Shown: piece by piece, positions 54,024 to 62,638 of the stretch | Numbering within the stretch: position 1 is the stretch's first letter | Layout: each line of letters begins with the position of its first letter | Source of the DNA: JACDER01 sp963842575 | GTDB lineage: Bacteria > Actinomycetota > Thermoleophilia > Gaiellales > Gaiellaceae | Length of the DNA stretch: 64,000 nt | Assembly (NCBI GenBank): GCA_963842575.1 | Contig: CAWJGS010000004.1 | Coordinates: 62,001 to 126,000, forward strand | Direction: 5' to 3' | The notes under the pieces: model-generated | Database searches by the model: none | Seen by the model: only the letters and a program-made list of their open reading frames with translations | What the model was told of the DNA's origin: nothing | Program-made: the position numbers and the translations under genes

Positions 54024-55092
54024 ATGGTCTCGGGTACCGACGTGCTTTCCCCTTCGCTCCCCAAACCCAAGTCTGCGCTGTCCTGGCTGCGGCCCAAGGG
54101 CCACTTCAACCACGCCAAGGGGGAGGTGCTCCTTCTTCATCGCGGCCGGCCTCGCGCTCGCGCTCGGAACGACGGTGGGCGTCGCGTGGGCCGCCGGCTT
54201 CGGGGACGTCCTCCACCGGCTCGGCCATCCGCAACCGCTCTGGATCGCGCTCGCACTCGCCGGCCAGATGGTCGCGTACTTCGGCTACATGCTCGCCTAC
54301 CGGGAAGTAGCGCGCGTCGAGCGCGGGCCGGAGCTGGGGCTGATGAAGCTGGCCGCGGTCGTGTTCACCGGCTTCGGCGTCTTCGTCGCGCACGGCGGCT
54401 TCTCCGCAGACGTCGTCGCCCTCCGCGGCACCGGGATCTCGCGCCGCGAGGCGCGCGTGCGCGTCATGGGCCTGGGCGCGCTCGAGTACGTCCTGCTCGC
54501 GCCTGCCGCCTGCGCGAGCGCGATCATCATCCTCGCGCACGGCTCGGGGACGCCGAACCTCGGGCTGACGCTCCCGTGGGCGGTCTGCGTCCCGCTCGGC
54601 TTCGTCGCCGCGTTCTGGGCACTGCGCTACCACCGGAAGTTCTCGCGCGCGAGTGGATGGCGGGGGGCGCTCGGGCATGCGCTGGACGCGGTGGCGGTCG
54701 TGCGGAACCTGCTGTGCGCGCCGTTCAAGCACGGAAGCGCTTTCGTCGGCATGGGCCTCTACTGGGTCGGCGAGATCTTCTCGCTGTCCGCCGCGCTGCA
54801 TGCGTTCGGCTCACCGCGCCCCGCGATTGCGGCGCTGATCATCGGCTACGCGACGGGATACGCGCTGACGCGGAGGACGCTGCCGCTCGCGGGTGCCGGC
54901 GTCGTGGAGGCGCTGCTGCCGTTCTCACTCGTCTGGGTCGGTGCCGGCCTCGCCCCCGCGGTGCTGGCCGTGTTCGTCTACCGCATCTTCAATCTGTGGC
55001 TCCCGCTCATTCCGGCCGTCGTCGGCATGCGCGCCCTGCGCCACGAGCACGAGGAGAGCGAACCACTTCTCGAGTTGCGTAAGGCCGCTTAA
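54024..55092 (+). pseudogene. Lysylphosphatidylglycerol-synthase-like (YbhN/UPF0104) membrane protein, frame broken once
   Basis: The first frame (ATG 54024) has MVSGTDVLSPSLPKPKSALS and WLRPKGHFNHAKGE, then a one-base insertion near 54130 moves to the frame FFIAAGLALALGTTVGVAWA through to 55092. Repaired length is about 355. Seven to eight membrane segments are visible, with TGFGVFVAHGGFSADVVALR and LPLAGAGVVEALLPFSLVWV as flippase-like segments of the YbhN type. No soluble synthase domain follows. It may move lipids or be a transport-like membrane protein. Convergent with the HAD gene. Confidence 0.65.
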
Positions 55093-55740
55093 CCGAGCGG
55101 CGTCTCGTCCAGCTTCCCGCGCAGCTCTTCCACCGACTCGTAGACCTGCACGGCGCCCGCGTCTTGCAGTTCCTGCCGCGACCACCCACCCGTCATCACG
55201 CAGACCGTGGGGACGCCCACCCTCGCCGCGGCCTCGATGTCCCACTTGGTGTCGCCGACCATCACGGCCTCGGCGCCGTCCGACCTTCTCGAGCGCGGCC
55301 TTGACCAGATCGGGCTCCGGCTTCGTCTGCTCTACGTCGTCCCTGGTCGTCCAGGCATCGACGAGCGTGCGTACGTCCAACAGGTCGAGGTAGTGCTCGA
55401 GCTCCTCCTCGGACGCGGAGCTCGCCAGGACGACGGAGATGTCGCGCTCGAGCAGGTCGCACACGAGCTCGTGCGCGCCCTCGAAAGGAGCCACCTCCTC
55501 GATGAGGTCCTCGTAGATGTCGCTCCGCTTGTCGCGGATGTCGTCGCCCTTCTCCTGGTCGACCTCCTGTCCGACGAGCGCGGGGACGAGCTGGTCGCCT
55601 CCCATGCCGACGGCGCGGTGGATCTTCCAGACGGGCACGGTGATGTCGTGCTCGCGGAAGGCGAGGTACCAGGCGAGCGCGTGTTGGTAGTTCGCGTCGA
55701 TGAGCGTGCCGTCGACGTCGAGCAGCGCGGCTTTCGCCAC
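55089..55740 (-). pseudogene. HAD-family phosphatase, frame broken once
   Basis: GTG 55740 starts VAKAALLDVDGTLIDANYQH; DVDGT is HAD motif I. The cap domain continues, then VVLASSASEEELEHYLDLL is motif II and EQTKPEPDLVKAALEKVG is motif III. Near 55278 one extra base breaks the frame; repaired, motif IV reads AVMVGDTKWDIEAA and the protein ends ESVEELRGKLDETPLG (about 216 residues). It resembles beta-phosphoglucomutase-type or phosphoglycolate phosphatases; the substrate is unknown. It overlaps the membrane protein by 4 bases at the stops. Confidence 0.8.
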
Positions 55741-56115
55741 TAAGGGGCCACGGGAGTCGACGCGAACTGCTCGACGATCGTCCGGCAGAACGCAGGCAAT
55801 GGCATACGGGGACGCTCCCCGCGCCCCAGGCGGGCTAAACGTCAGCCGCCGTCTGCCGCGCGATCGCGCAAAAGGGAGGCGAACCCGCCGGAGATATACG
55901 AGGACCCGGCCGGGCTCGCGGCCTCCGACCACGTTCGGCCATCCTCACTCGTGCCGACCCGCTGGGGCCGACCGAGGGCACGCTCAAGAATGATGTGCGA
56001 GCAATGTCGCTAGCGCGTGGTCTTGGCCCGGGTAGAGTGCTTCAGCCGCTGGGGCTTGTAGGGTGTGCGCGGTTCGGCTCGGAACGTCCTGGCCGGCGAA
56101 CGGAAGGAGGGACCG
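55741..56115. other. Gene-free stretch, 375 bases
   Basis: No credible gene, tRNA or strong repeat is seen. The right end holds the ribosome binding site of the universal stress protein (GGAAGGAGGGACCG). The divergent HAD and USP genes presumably both start from promoters here, but I see no clear -35/-10 pair. Confidence 0.5.
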
Positions 56116-56541
56116 ATGGCAACCATCGTCGTCGGAACGGACGGATCCAAGGGCTCCGAGGCGGCCCTCTCTGAGGGCTTCGACCTCGCCAACCGGCTGG
56201 GCGCAAAGGTGCTAGTCATGGCAGTCGCTCCGCACTCATCCGACCTCCTGGGTAGCACCGTCTACCAGCACAAGGTCAGCGAGCACATGGACCGAGCCCG
56301 CGCAGCCCTGGACGCCGCAAGGACGATGGCCGAGGAGGTCGGAGCCGAGGCCGAGTTCGAGGTCTTCGACGGCAACGCAGCCGATGAGATCGCGAAGATC
56401 GCCGAGAGCCGGGACGCCGACCTCGTAGTCGTCGGGACCCGGGGCCACGGTGGCATCGCCGGCTCGCTTCTCGGAAGCGTGTCGGCCGACGTCATCCGCC
56501 GGTCGAAGAGGCCGGTGGTCGTCGTCCACGAACCGCGCTAG
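56116..56541 (+). CDS. Universal stress protein (UspA family)
   Basis: A 141-residue single-domain USP. ATIVVGTDGSKGSEAALSEG is the N-terminal strand and nucleotide-binding start, and GTRGHGGIAGSLLGSVS holds the ATP-binding G-2x-G-9x-G-S motif. So it is probably an ATP-binding type. ATG 56116 follows a strong GGAGG. Monocistronic. Confidence 0.9.
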   Translation: MATIVVGTDGSKGSEAALSEGFDLANRLGAKVLVMAVAPHSSDLLGSTVYQHKVSEHMDRARAALDAARTMAEEVGAEAEFEVFDGNAADEIAKIAESRDADLVVVGTRGHGGIAGSLLGSVSADVIRRSKRPVVVVHEPR

Positions 56542-56905
56542 CGACCGGCAAGAGGCCGGCGGGCGGCCCCGGGCCTAGGCGCCTCGCGAACCCTCAGCGC
56601 CTATGATCGGCGACGAGGACGGTCGTGGACTTTCGCGTACACACCGACGGATCAAGCCCTCCGACCGCTCCCGCCGCGCCGCCAACGGCGCAGCGGGGAT
56701 GGCGCGCACGCTCAGCGATAGCCCCCCTCGCGCCTCGAAGCTAGTCCACCAGCGGTTTCCCGCAGCTACGGAGAAACCGGCGTGCGGTTGTTCCACCGCA
56801 TGCGCGCCAGTCATTCCACGGTTGTTCTCGGTTGTTCTCCGCTAGAGGCTTGATGTGAAACTCGGCAGCGTTCTGGCCTGAGATCCCGTCCGGAACAACA
56901 AAGCG
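56542..56905. other. Gene-free stretch, 364 bases
   Basis: Short open frames exist on both strands but none looks like a protein. A tandem 10-base repeat (GGTTGTTCTC twice, 56820-56839) lies 66 bases before the corA start. Nothing else is recognised. Confidence 0.45.
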
Positions 56906-57922
56906 ATGACCGCCCAGGCGACAGGGAAACGCAGCGGTCTCTGGAAGACAACCGAGATGCTCACGGTCTTCCTGTTCGACGAGCAAGAATCCGAGCGAGT
57001 CGAGGACTGGCAGGGCGCACTCGAACGGCTCGCGAAGGACGAGTTGCTCTGGCTCGCCCTACGCGACCCGACCGAGGAGGAGGTGGCGGCCCTGCGGGAG
57101 GCGCTCGAACTCGGCGACGAGAACGCGCACAGGCTGCTCGAGCAGCCCAGCCGCGCCTCTCTTTCGGACGCAGGCGAGCGTATGAATGTGACGCTGTACG
57201 CGGCCGACGTCGACGAGGGTGAACCCATCCTTGCTCCCATCGAATGCGCGCTTGGCCCGAACTGGATCGTCACCGCTCATCGTGAGGAAGTCGAGGTGCT
57301 CGAGGAGTTTCGCGAGCGCGCCGAGGGCGGAGGCCCGGTCGGTGCGCTCGACGCACCGTCTTTCCTGGCAGCGATCTTCGAGGCGATCATCACCAGCTAC
57401 TTCCGCGTTTTCGAGGCTATCGAGCGCACGTTGGAAGCGCTGGACACAAGGGTTATGTCCAGCACACCGAAGAACGTCGCCGGCGAGCTGGACCAACTGG
57501 TCGAGATCCGCCGCTCAATCGGGATGCTGCGACGGGGGCTCTCCCCGCACCGCGAGGTCGTTGCCGCTCTGGCACATCCCGAGCTTGACGCGCTGTCGAC
57601 CGAGGACTCGGCGAAGCGGTTCGCCGCCCTCGAGAGTCGCCTGACCCAGGCACTGGACGCCGCCCGCGAAATGAAGGAGTCGACCTTCGGCTCGTTCGAC
57701 CTCCTCGCCGCCCGAATCGGCCAACGGACGAACGACGTCATGAAGGTGCTCACGCTGGTCACGGTGATTCTCCTCCCTGCGACCGTGCTCGCAGGGGTCA
57801 TGGGCATGAACTTCAAGGTCGGCCTGTTCGACATGGCGTGGATGTTCTGGGCGGTGATCGCCGCGATGCTCGGCATCGCCGTGCTCGTACTCTCAGTCGC
57901 CCGCAGCCAACGCTGGATCTGA
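56906..57922 (+). CDS. corA: CorA-family magnesium/cobalt transporter
   Basis: A 338-residue protein with a large N-terminal cytoplasmic domain, a long helix, and two C-terminal membrane segments (VLTLVTVILLPATVLAGVMG, FWAVIAAMLGIAVLVLSVAR). The pore signature GMN is present (VMGMNFKVG), followed by the short periplasmic loop. Pentameric channel for Mg2+/Co2+. ATG 56906 is used; ATG 56957 (MLTVFLFDEQ) is closer to the conserved part. Confidence 0.92.
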   Translation: MTAQATGKRSGLWKTTEMLTVFLFDEQESERVEDWQGALERLAKDELLWLALRDPTEEEVAALREALELGDENAHRLLEQPSRASLSDAGERMNVTLYAADVDEGEPILAPIECALGPNWIVTAHREEVEVLEEFRERAEGGGPVGALDAPSFLAAIFEAIITSYFRVFEAIERTLEALDTRVMSSTPKNVAGELDQLVEIRRSIGMLRRGLSPHREVVAALAHPELDALSTEDSAKRFAALESRLTQALDAAREMKESTFGSFDLLAARIGQRTNDVMKVLTLVTVILLPATVLAGVMGMNFKVGLFDMAWMFWAVIAAMLGIAVLVLSVARSQRWI

Positions 57923-58174
57923 GTTGCACGATTGTGCGCAGGATCGCTTGAGCTCCGCGAGCCGATCTGGGTCGAGCCGCCAGGCGGTGCTCCTCGGAAA
58001 ACCGATGTGGACGATCTCGAGCGGGACGCACCCACGCGGCTCCTGAGCGTGCCAGAGCTGCTTCGGCGAAATCCCGTGCTCGGCTGCGGCGGCCTTTACG
58101 TCGGCCGACCACGCGAACTCTCCGTCCCGAAGATGATCGAAGAGAAAGATCTCCGCGTCCTCGACGGAGGGCAT
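57893..58174 (-). CDS. Small winged-helix-like protein, unknown
   Basis: A 93-residue soluble protein. The segment AAAAEHGISPKQLWHAQEPR resembles the short winged-helix modules that appear as C-terminal parts of replicative primase-type proteins and as stand-alone DNA-binding fragments. It overlaps the corA 3' end by 30 bases, convergent. Weak evidence for function; the frame looks coding. Confidence 0.45.
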   Translation of the reverse strand: MPSVEDAEIFLFDHLRDGEFAWSADVKAAAAEHGISPKQLWHAQEPRGCVPLEIVHIGFPRSTAWRLDPDRLAELKRSCAQSCNSDPALAAGD

Positions 58175-58433
58175 AGCGGCAGGCTACGTCGTTGCCCGGA
58201 CAGGCACGAGCGATTCGCTCAGTGCCTCTAGATCCGCTTCGGGCGTATACGGACACAGCCCGAGCGGCAAAGCAATCTTTCGGCCGCGCAGCTAGGGCCT
58301 AACGGCCCGCACCCAGCCAAGGTGTAAGCCGCTACCCCTGGCGCCTAGGAGGTCACACACAGCGTGTGGACACCCCGAGCGTCCTGAGCCGCAGCGGCCG
58401 GTACCTGAGCCAGCCGGTTGCGCCGCGCTCGGT

Positions 58434-58952
58434 TTACGCCTGAGACGCCGTGACCGTGTATCCACCCTCCAGCACGCTGTACCACCCCCACCCGAGCCCG
58501 GTGAGATGCGCACCTCTGAATCCCCTGTTCACCCATGCCTCGGCCTCGGCACGCGTGAGCGTAGCTCCGATCGCCACGGTGTCTATCGAAGCGCCGTTGT
58601 CGGTGATCCGACCGACGGTGAAGAAGTTGGAAGCCCGCTTGTACGCGAAGCGCATCTTTGGGCTTCCGACGTTGCAGCATTTGGAGCTGGCAACGAAGTG
58701 CGCGCAGACGACGTTGTACCCCCCGACGGTGCCACTGTCTCCGGCGCAGTTGCCCGACTGGTCGTTCTCCAGACCAACATAGGACGTCCCTCCGTCGATC
58801 ACGGCGGTGTCGATTGCGAACGTAAAGCTGCCGGCAGGCCCCGGACTGATCAACGCCGAGCCGGTCAGCTTGCCTTGCGGCGTGTCTGCAAGCGCGACAC
58901 CCGCCCATACCAGCGCGGCCACCGTGCCGCAGATCGCTACGTACTTCTTCAT
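58434..58952 (-). CDS. Exported beta-rich protein, unknown
   Basis: A 172-residue protein from ATG 58952 with a signal peptide (MKKYVAICGTVAALVWAGVA). The mature part has four Cys, in GNCAGDSG, NVVCAHFVA and SSKCCNVGS, and beta segments ending GGYTVTASQA. It resembles no family I can name. The upstream region to tRNA-Arg holds no other gene. Confidence 0.55.
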   Translation of the reverse strand: MKKYVAICGTVAALVWAGVALADTPQGKLTGSALISPGPAGSFTFAIDTAVIDGGTSYVGLENDQSGNCAGDSGTVGGYNVVCAHFVASSKCCNVGSPKMRFAYKRASNFFTVGRITDNGASIDTVAIGATLTRAEAEAWVNRGFRGAHLTGLGWGWYSVLEGGYTVTASQA

Positions 58953-59239
58953 GTCAGTGTCCCTCCCCCTCGAGTTGGTTGCGGTGCTACGCGGCGTGGC
59001 CCGCCGCGTGCCCACGCACGCCTAATGAAGCCACGGTATCGCCTTGTGGCTGCAAATACAACGTGCGGCTGGATCAAGGCCGAGCGGCACGTCGCCGCCG
59101 GAGGCGAGCATCACCCGTGTGGCACGTTGCCGCGTGAGCCGTGCATCACCCGTGCACCTACGCCGCGTCCTCACCCGTACTTTCCCGTACCACGATTTGG
59201 CTCAACCATGCGAAGTGCGGCTCGGCTAAAACGCTTCTA

Positions 59240-59311
59240 TGCGCCTGGAGGGATTCGAACCCCCGGCCCGGGGCTTAGAAGGCCCCTGCTCTTCCACTGA
59301 GCTACAGGCGC
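59240..59311 (-). tRNA. tRNA-Arg (TCT)
   Basis: The complement begins GCGCCTGTAGCTCAGTGGAA. Anticodon stem GGGGC/GCCCC, loop CTTCTAA, anticodon TCT (codon AGA). T arm GGGGGTTCGAATCCCTC, acceptor CAGGCGC, discriminator A. Second tRNA-Arg in the window. Confidence 0.95.
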
Positions 59312-59343
59312 GTGCGAACAGGGTATCGCCCTACCCGGGCCTG

Positions 59344-60441
59344 CTACAGGGTGGCTTCAGGCGTAATCGTCGCAACCGCGGTGCGTTCCGCTTGCTTGCG
59401 CTCCGACCGCTCGCGGATCAGGTCGCGGACGATCACCTGGATCGCGCCCGCGATCGGAATCGCCGCCAGCGCGCCGATGACACCGGCCAGCGCGGCGCCG
59501 ATCAGCACGGCGATCAGGACGGCCAGCGGCGACAGCTTCACGGTCTTCCCGTAGATCAGAGGCTGGAGGATGTGGTTCTCGAGCTGCTGGTAGACGATGA
59601 AGAACACGACGACGACGATCCCGGCGGTGATCGAGTGCAGGAACGAGATCGCCCCCACGACGATCAAGGCGATCGTCGCCCCGGCGAGCGGGATCAGGTC
59701 GAAGAGGCCGACGAGGAGGCCGAGTGCGAACGGCAGCGGGACGCCGAGCGCGTAGAGCAGGATCGCCGCGCTGCCGCCCGCGATGAGGCTGATGACGATG
59801 TTGCCGAAGACGTAGCCCCCGACTGTTCGGTAGATGTCACGGCCCACCGTCCGCCAGCGGCGCTGCGACTTCGGCGGCAGGGTGGAGTAGCCTCGTTCGA
59901 CCCAGTTCGGCCCTTCGAGCAGCATGAAGAAGGTCATGAACGTGATCGTCACGGTCGCGACCACGATCGTGACCACGCTCTTGGTGATGGACAGCGCAGT
60001 TCCGCTGAAGCCGAAGAGCTTCGACGCCCCCCCGTTGTTGAGCGCGTGCTTGATCTTCTCGACGATGTGGTACTTCGTCTCGAGGAAGCCGAGCTTGCCC
60101 CTCCCCTTCGTGAGGTCGTCGACGTAGTCGGGGATCTTGTTCACGAGGTGGTTCACCTGGTCGACCAGCGGCGGGATGAACACGTACGCGACCAGGGCGA
60201 ACGCGGCGAACACGAGCACGTAGACGATCCCGACCGCCCAGCCGCGCCGCTTGACCCCCCGCCGGTGGAACCAGTCGACGAGCGGGTTGAGCGCGAGCGT
60301 GAAGAAGACCGCGATCAGGATCCAGGTGAGGACCTGCTGGGAGATCAGGACGATCTCGACCAGGACCCCGACGGCCAGGATGAGGCCGAGCACACCAAGG
60401 ACGGTGCGCGCCGGCACACGAACGATCCGTTGCGGGATCAC
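59344..60441 (-). CDS. AI-2E family transporter
   Basis: A 365-residue membrane protein (UPF0118/AI-2E). The N-terminal helices (VLGVLGLILAVGVLVEIVLI, WILIAVFFTLALNPLVDWF) are followed by a soluble part and a helix-rich C-terminus with GLFDLIPLAGATIALIVVGA, which matches the conserved PxxG-type segment. Probably a hydrophobic-molecule or ion exchanger; autoinducer-2 export is only one proposed role. It ends divergently from tRNA-Gly. Confidence 0.85.
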   Translation of the reverse strand: MIPQRIVRVPARTVLGVLGLILAVGVLVEIVLISQQVLTWILIAVFFTLALNPLVDWFHRRGVKRRGWAVGIVYVLVFAAFALVAYVFIPPLVDQVNHLVNKIPDYVDDLTKGRGKLGFLETKYHIVEKIKHALNNGGASKLFGFSGTALSITKSVVTIVVATVTITFMTFFMLLEGPNWVERGYSTLPPKSQRRWRTVGRDIYRTVGGYVFGNIVISLIAGGSAAILLYALGVPLPFALGLLVGLFDLIPLAGATIALIVVGAISFLHSITAGIVVVVFFIVYQQLENHILQPLIYGKTVKLSPLAVLIAVLIGAALAGVIGALAAIPIAGAIQVIVRDLIRERSERKQAERTAVATITPEATL

Positions 60442-60493
60442 GCTGCACAGGATCGCGGGACTGTCGGACGGGCCGCGCTAGGCTAGTCGCGAC

Positions 60494-60564
60494 GCGGGCG
60501 TAGCTTAGTGGTAAAGCCTCTGGTTTCCACCCAGAAGACACGGGTCCGATTCCCGTCGCCCGCT
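60494..60564 (+). tRNA. tRNA-Gly (TCC)
   Basis: Begins GCGGGCGTAGCTTAGTGGTA. Anticodon stem TCTGG/CCAGA with loop TTTCCAC, anticodon TCC (codon GGA). T arm CGGGTCCGATTCCCG (TCC in place of TTC), acceptor CGCCCGC, discriminator T. No CCA encoded. Forty bases before the HTH gene on the same strand. Confidence 0.93.
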
Positions 60565-60603
60565 CTTTCGCGTCCATCCGATGCCGCGCGTATGTTGTCG
60601 GAT

Positions 60604-61278
60604 ATGAAAACGAGCGAACGCGAGAAGGCCCGCGAGCTTCGCACCGTGGGCTGCTCCGTGAAGGAGATCGAGCGTGCGCTCGGGGTCTCGCGATCGTCTG
60701 TGAGCATCTGGGTACGGGATATTCGGCTCGATGACCGGCAGCGGCGCGTGCTGGCCGCGAAGGTGACGGAGGGCAGGCTCCGCGCGGCCGAGCGAAAGGC
60801 GACCGCGGCGCGTGCGGTGCGGCGGGCCTATCAGGAAGACGGGCGCGTGCTGGCGCGCGAGCGAGGCCCGGATTACGCCGCAGGCTGCATGCTCTACTGG
60901 GCCGAAGGCTGCAAGTGTCGGACGGCGGTCAAGATGTCGAACTCGGATCCCTCGCTGCTTGCGTACTTCGCGGCGTTCCTTCGCGTGCACTTCGAGGCTC
61001 CTGACGAGAAGTTCAGGGTGCACTGCAACCTGTTCGCCGACCACCTCGAGCGACAGCGCGAGATAGAGCGGTTCTGGTTGACGGCCCTCGAACTTCCGTC
61101 GAGCTGTCTGCGCAAGTCGATCGTCAACACGTACTCGAAGTACAGCCAGAAGAAGCGGCAGAACAAGCTCCCGTATGGAACATGCCGGCTCGCGGTGCAC
61201 AACACGCGCATCGTCCAGACCATCTACGGCTCGATCCAGGAGTACGGCGGCTTCGAGCGTCCGGAATGGCTCGACTAG
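60604..61278 (+). CDS. HTH plus LAGLIDADG-like protein next to tRNA-Gly
   Basis: A 224-residue protein from ATG 60604. Residues 1-45 are a helix-turn-helix (EREKARELRTVGCSVKEIER, ALGVSRSSVSIWVRDI) of the Sigma-70 region 4 / transposase type. The rest recalls the LAGLIDADG-like fold of WhiA and homing endonucleases: GCMLYWAEGCKCRTAVKMSN, SDPSLLAYFAAFLRVHFE, then a second half with SCLRKSIVNTYSKYSQKKRQ and NKLPYGTCRLAVHNTRIVQT. The typical catalytic Asp of the LAGLIDADG motif is not evident. It overlaps the convergent EamA stop. A DNA-binding, possibly selfish, gene; function is not known. Confidence 0.6.
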   Translation: MKTSEREKARELRTVGCSVKEIERALGVSRSSVSIWVRDIRLDDRQRRVLAAKVTEGRLRAAERKATAARAVRRAYQEDGRVLARERGPDYAAGCMLYWAEGCKCRTAVKMSNSDPSLLAYFAAFLRVHFEAPDEKFRVHCNLFADHLERQREIERFWLTALELPSSCLRKSIVNTYSKYSQKKRQNKLPYGTCRLAVHNTRIVQTIYGSIQEYGGFERPEWLD

Positions 61279-62141
61279 CGGAACGCGCCGATCAGGGCCG
61301 CGCCGCCCACCATCAGCGCCGCTGCGAGCACGAGCCTCGGCCCGATCCGCTCGCTCCGCCTCAGGAAGATCCACGCGAGGAGCACCGTCCAGAGCGATTC
61401 GGTCGCGTAGAGCGGCGTCACCACGGTCACGCGTCCGCGGGTCAGCGCCTCGAAGAGCGCCGTGTAGGCGGCGCCGATGAGCAGGCCGGCCGGCAGGAAG
61501 GGCACGACCGCACGACGGACGGCGGCGAGCGTGCCGCCGCGGCGCGTGAGCAGGAGGTAGACGAGGATCAGCGCGGACGCTCCGGCGAGCGCGGCGCATC
61601 CCGACGCAAGGCCGGAGATGTCGTAGTGCCTCGTAGCCCACCGGACGAAGTTGTCACGCACCGCGATCAGCGCGGCGGCGGCCAGGGCGACAACCAGACC
61701 GACGCGGCGGAAGGACGTCCCTTCCAGATGCTCGCCGCCGAGCACGATGCCGCCGGCGACGATCAGCGCGCCGCCGGCCACGATCGCGACGTGCACGGGC
61801 TCGTCGAGGAGCAGGAAGGCGGGCACCGCCGCGATCAGCGGCGCAGCGGTTACCAGTAGGGCTGCGCGGGCGGCGCCGGCGAGCTCGACGGCGAGGGTGA
61901 AGAGCAGGCCGGCCACCCCGGGGGCGATCAGACCGGCGAGGAGGAACGGCCAGATCTGCGAGGAGGACAAACCGTCGTCGCCGCTCGCGAGGGCGGCGGG
62001 AAGCGTCACGAGCAGCCCGACGGTCGCGGTCACGAATGATCCAGCCGCGGCATCTGGGACACGCAGGAGCCCTTCGCGGACGGCCACGGTCATCGCACCG
62101 AAACAGGCTGCTGCGACGAGACCGAGGAGAACCGCGATCAC
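61275..62141 (-). CDS. EamA/DMT-family transporter
   Basis: A 288-residue protein with ten hydrophobic segments in two similar halves, as in EamA (drug/metabolite) transporters. The first half starts MIAVLLGLVAAACFGAMTVA, and the second contains LLIGAAYTALFEALTRGRVT and SLWTVLLAWIFLRRSERIGP. The typical EamA ending AALMVGGAALIGAFR is present. Substrate unknown. Its promoter must lie in the gene-free stretch 62142-62638. Confidence 0.85.
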   Translation of the reverse strand: MIAVLLGLVAAACFGAMTVAVREGLLRVPDAAAGSFVTATVGLLVTLPAALASGDDGLSSSQIWPFLLAGLIAPGVAGLLFTLAVELAGAARAALLVTAAPLIAAVPAFLLLDEPVHVAIVAGGALIVAGGIVLGGEHLEGTSFRRVGLVVALAAAALIAVRDNFVRWATRHYDISGLASGCAALAGASALILVYLLLTRRGGTLAAVRRAVVPFLPAGLLIGAAYTALFEALTRGRVTVVTPLYATESLWTVLLAWIFLRRSERIGPRLVLAAALMVGGAALIGAFR

Positions 62142-62384
62142 AAGCGTTCGGCGAAAGACCGGATCGTTAAAAGAAAATTCGCCGAGCCGGTTGCGCTTTC
62201 GTCCACCACTCCGGCCAACTTTCCGCTTCCGCGTACTGCCGCCCGGCTTGGCTTCGTCCTACTCGCGCTCCGTGCTCGGCGCAATCGGCACTCTAGGGAC
62301 GAGCCAACCCGGCGTCAAGAGGGCCTCGGGAGGAATCGTCCGCAAATTGCGGCACTTCTTGGACAGCGTCCCTTTGGCGGTTGC

Positions 62385-62415
62385 GGGCGGCGGCTCGCCG
62401 CCCGAGCCGCCGCCC
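62385..62415. terminator. Perfect 13-bp GC-rich hairpin
   Basis: GGGCGGCGGCTCG (62385-62397), loop CCGCC, CGAGCCGCCGCCC (62403-62415). No U-run on either side. It could be a terminator for transcripts entering from either direction, or a leader structure. Confidence 0.4.
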
Positions 62416-62530
62416 ACAGTCACTGCCTCCCCGGAGATCCACGAGCGATTCCCGGAGGACAAGACTCTTGAAGTGTATGCCCATCGCGCTAATTCGGCAA
62501 ACGATATAAGCAGGTAGGTTTGGTCGAGGC

Positions 62531-62574
62531 AATTTGACTGACTAGTCAATCTAATTTGACTGACTAGTCAATCT
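62531..62574. repeat. Two perfect 22-bp tandem repeats with palindromic core (operator-like)
   Basis: AATTTGACTGACTAGTCAAT plus CT occurs at 62531-62552 and again at 62553-62574 without a mismatch. Each holds the 10-bp palindrome TGACTAGTCA. The 22-base period puts both palindromes on the same face of the helix, as in TetR-type double operators. A TATAAT lies 11 bases beyond the second copy (62586-62591). No regulator gene of that type is in the window. Confidence 0.6.
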
Positions 62575-62638
62575 ATGATTTCGCCTATAATTGGTCGCCA
62601 TTTCAAGAAGGATTCAAGCACGCAATGTGGTCGAAGTT

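Larger units (their letters stand above)
62142..62638. other. Gene-free stretch with hairpin, operator-like repeats and a TATAAT box
   Basis: About 500 bases between the EamA start and the sarcosine-oxidase-type gene end. Short frames occur on both strands without protein character. Composition is mixed: an A/T-rich spot at 62168-62180, a perfect hairpin at 62385-62415, and an AT-rich end with the 22-bp tandem repeat and a TATAAT at 62586-62591. This may be the remains of a lost regulator gene. Confidence 0.5.

Noticed and set aside
62259..62549. Minus-strand 96-residue frame ending in the gene-free stretch
   Set aside because: It starts at a TTG inside the tandem repeat, has no RBS, and a composition without any recognisable fold.
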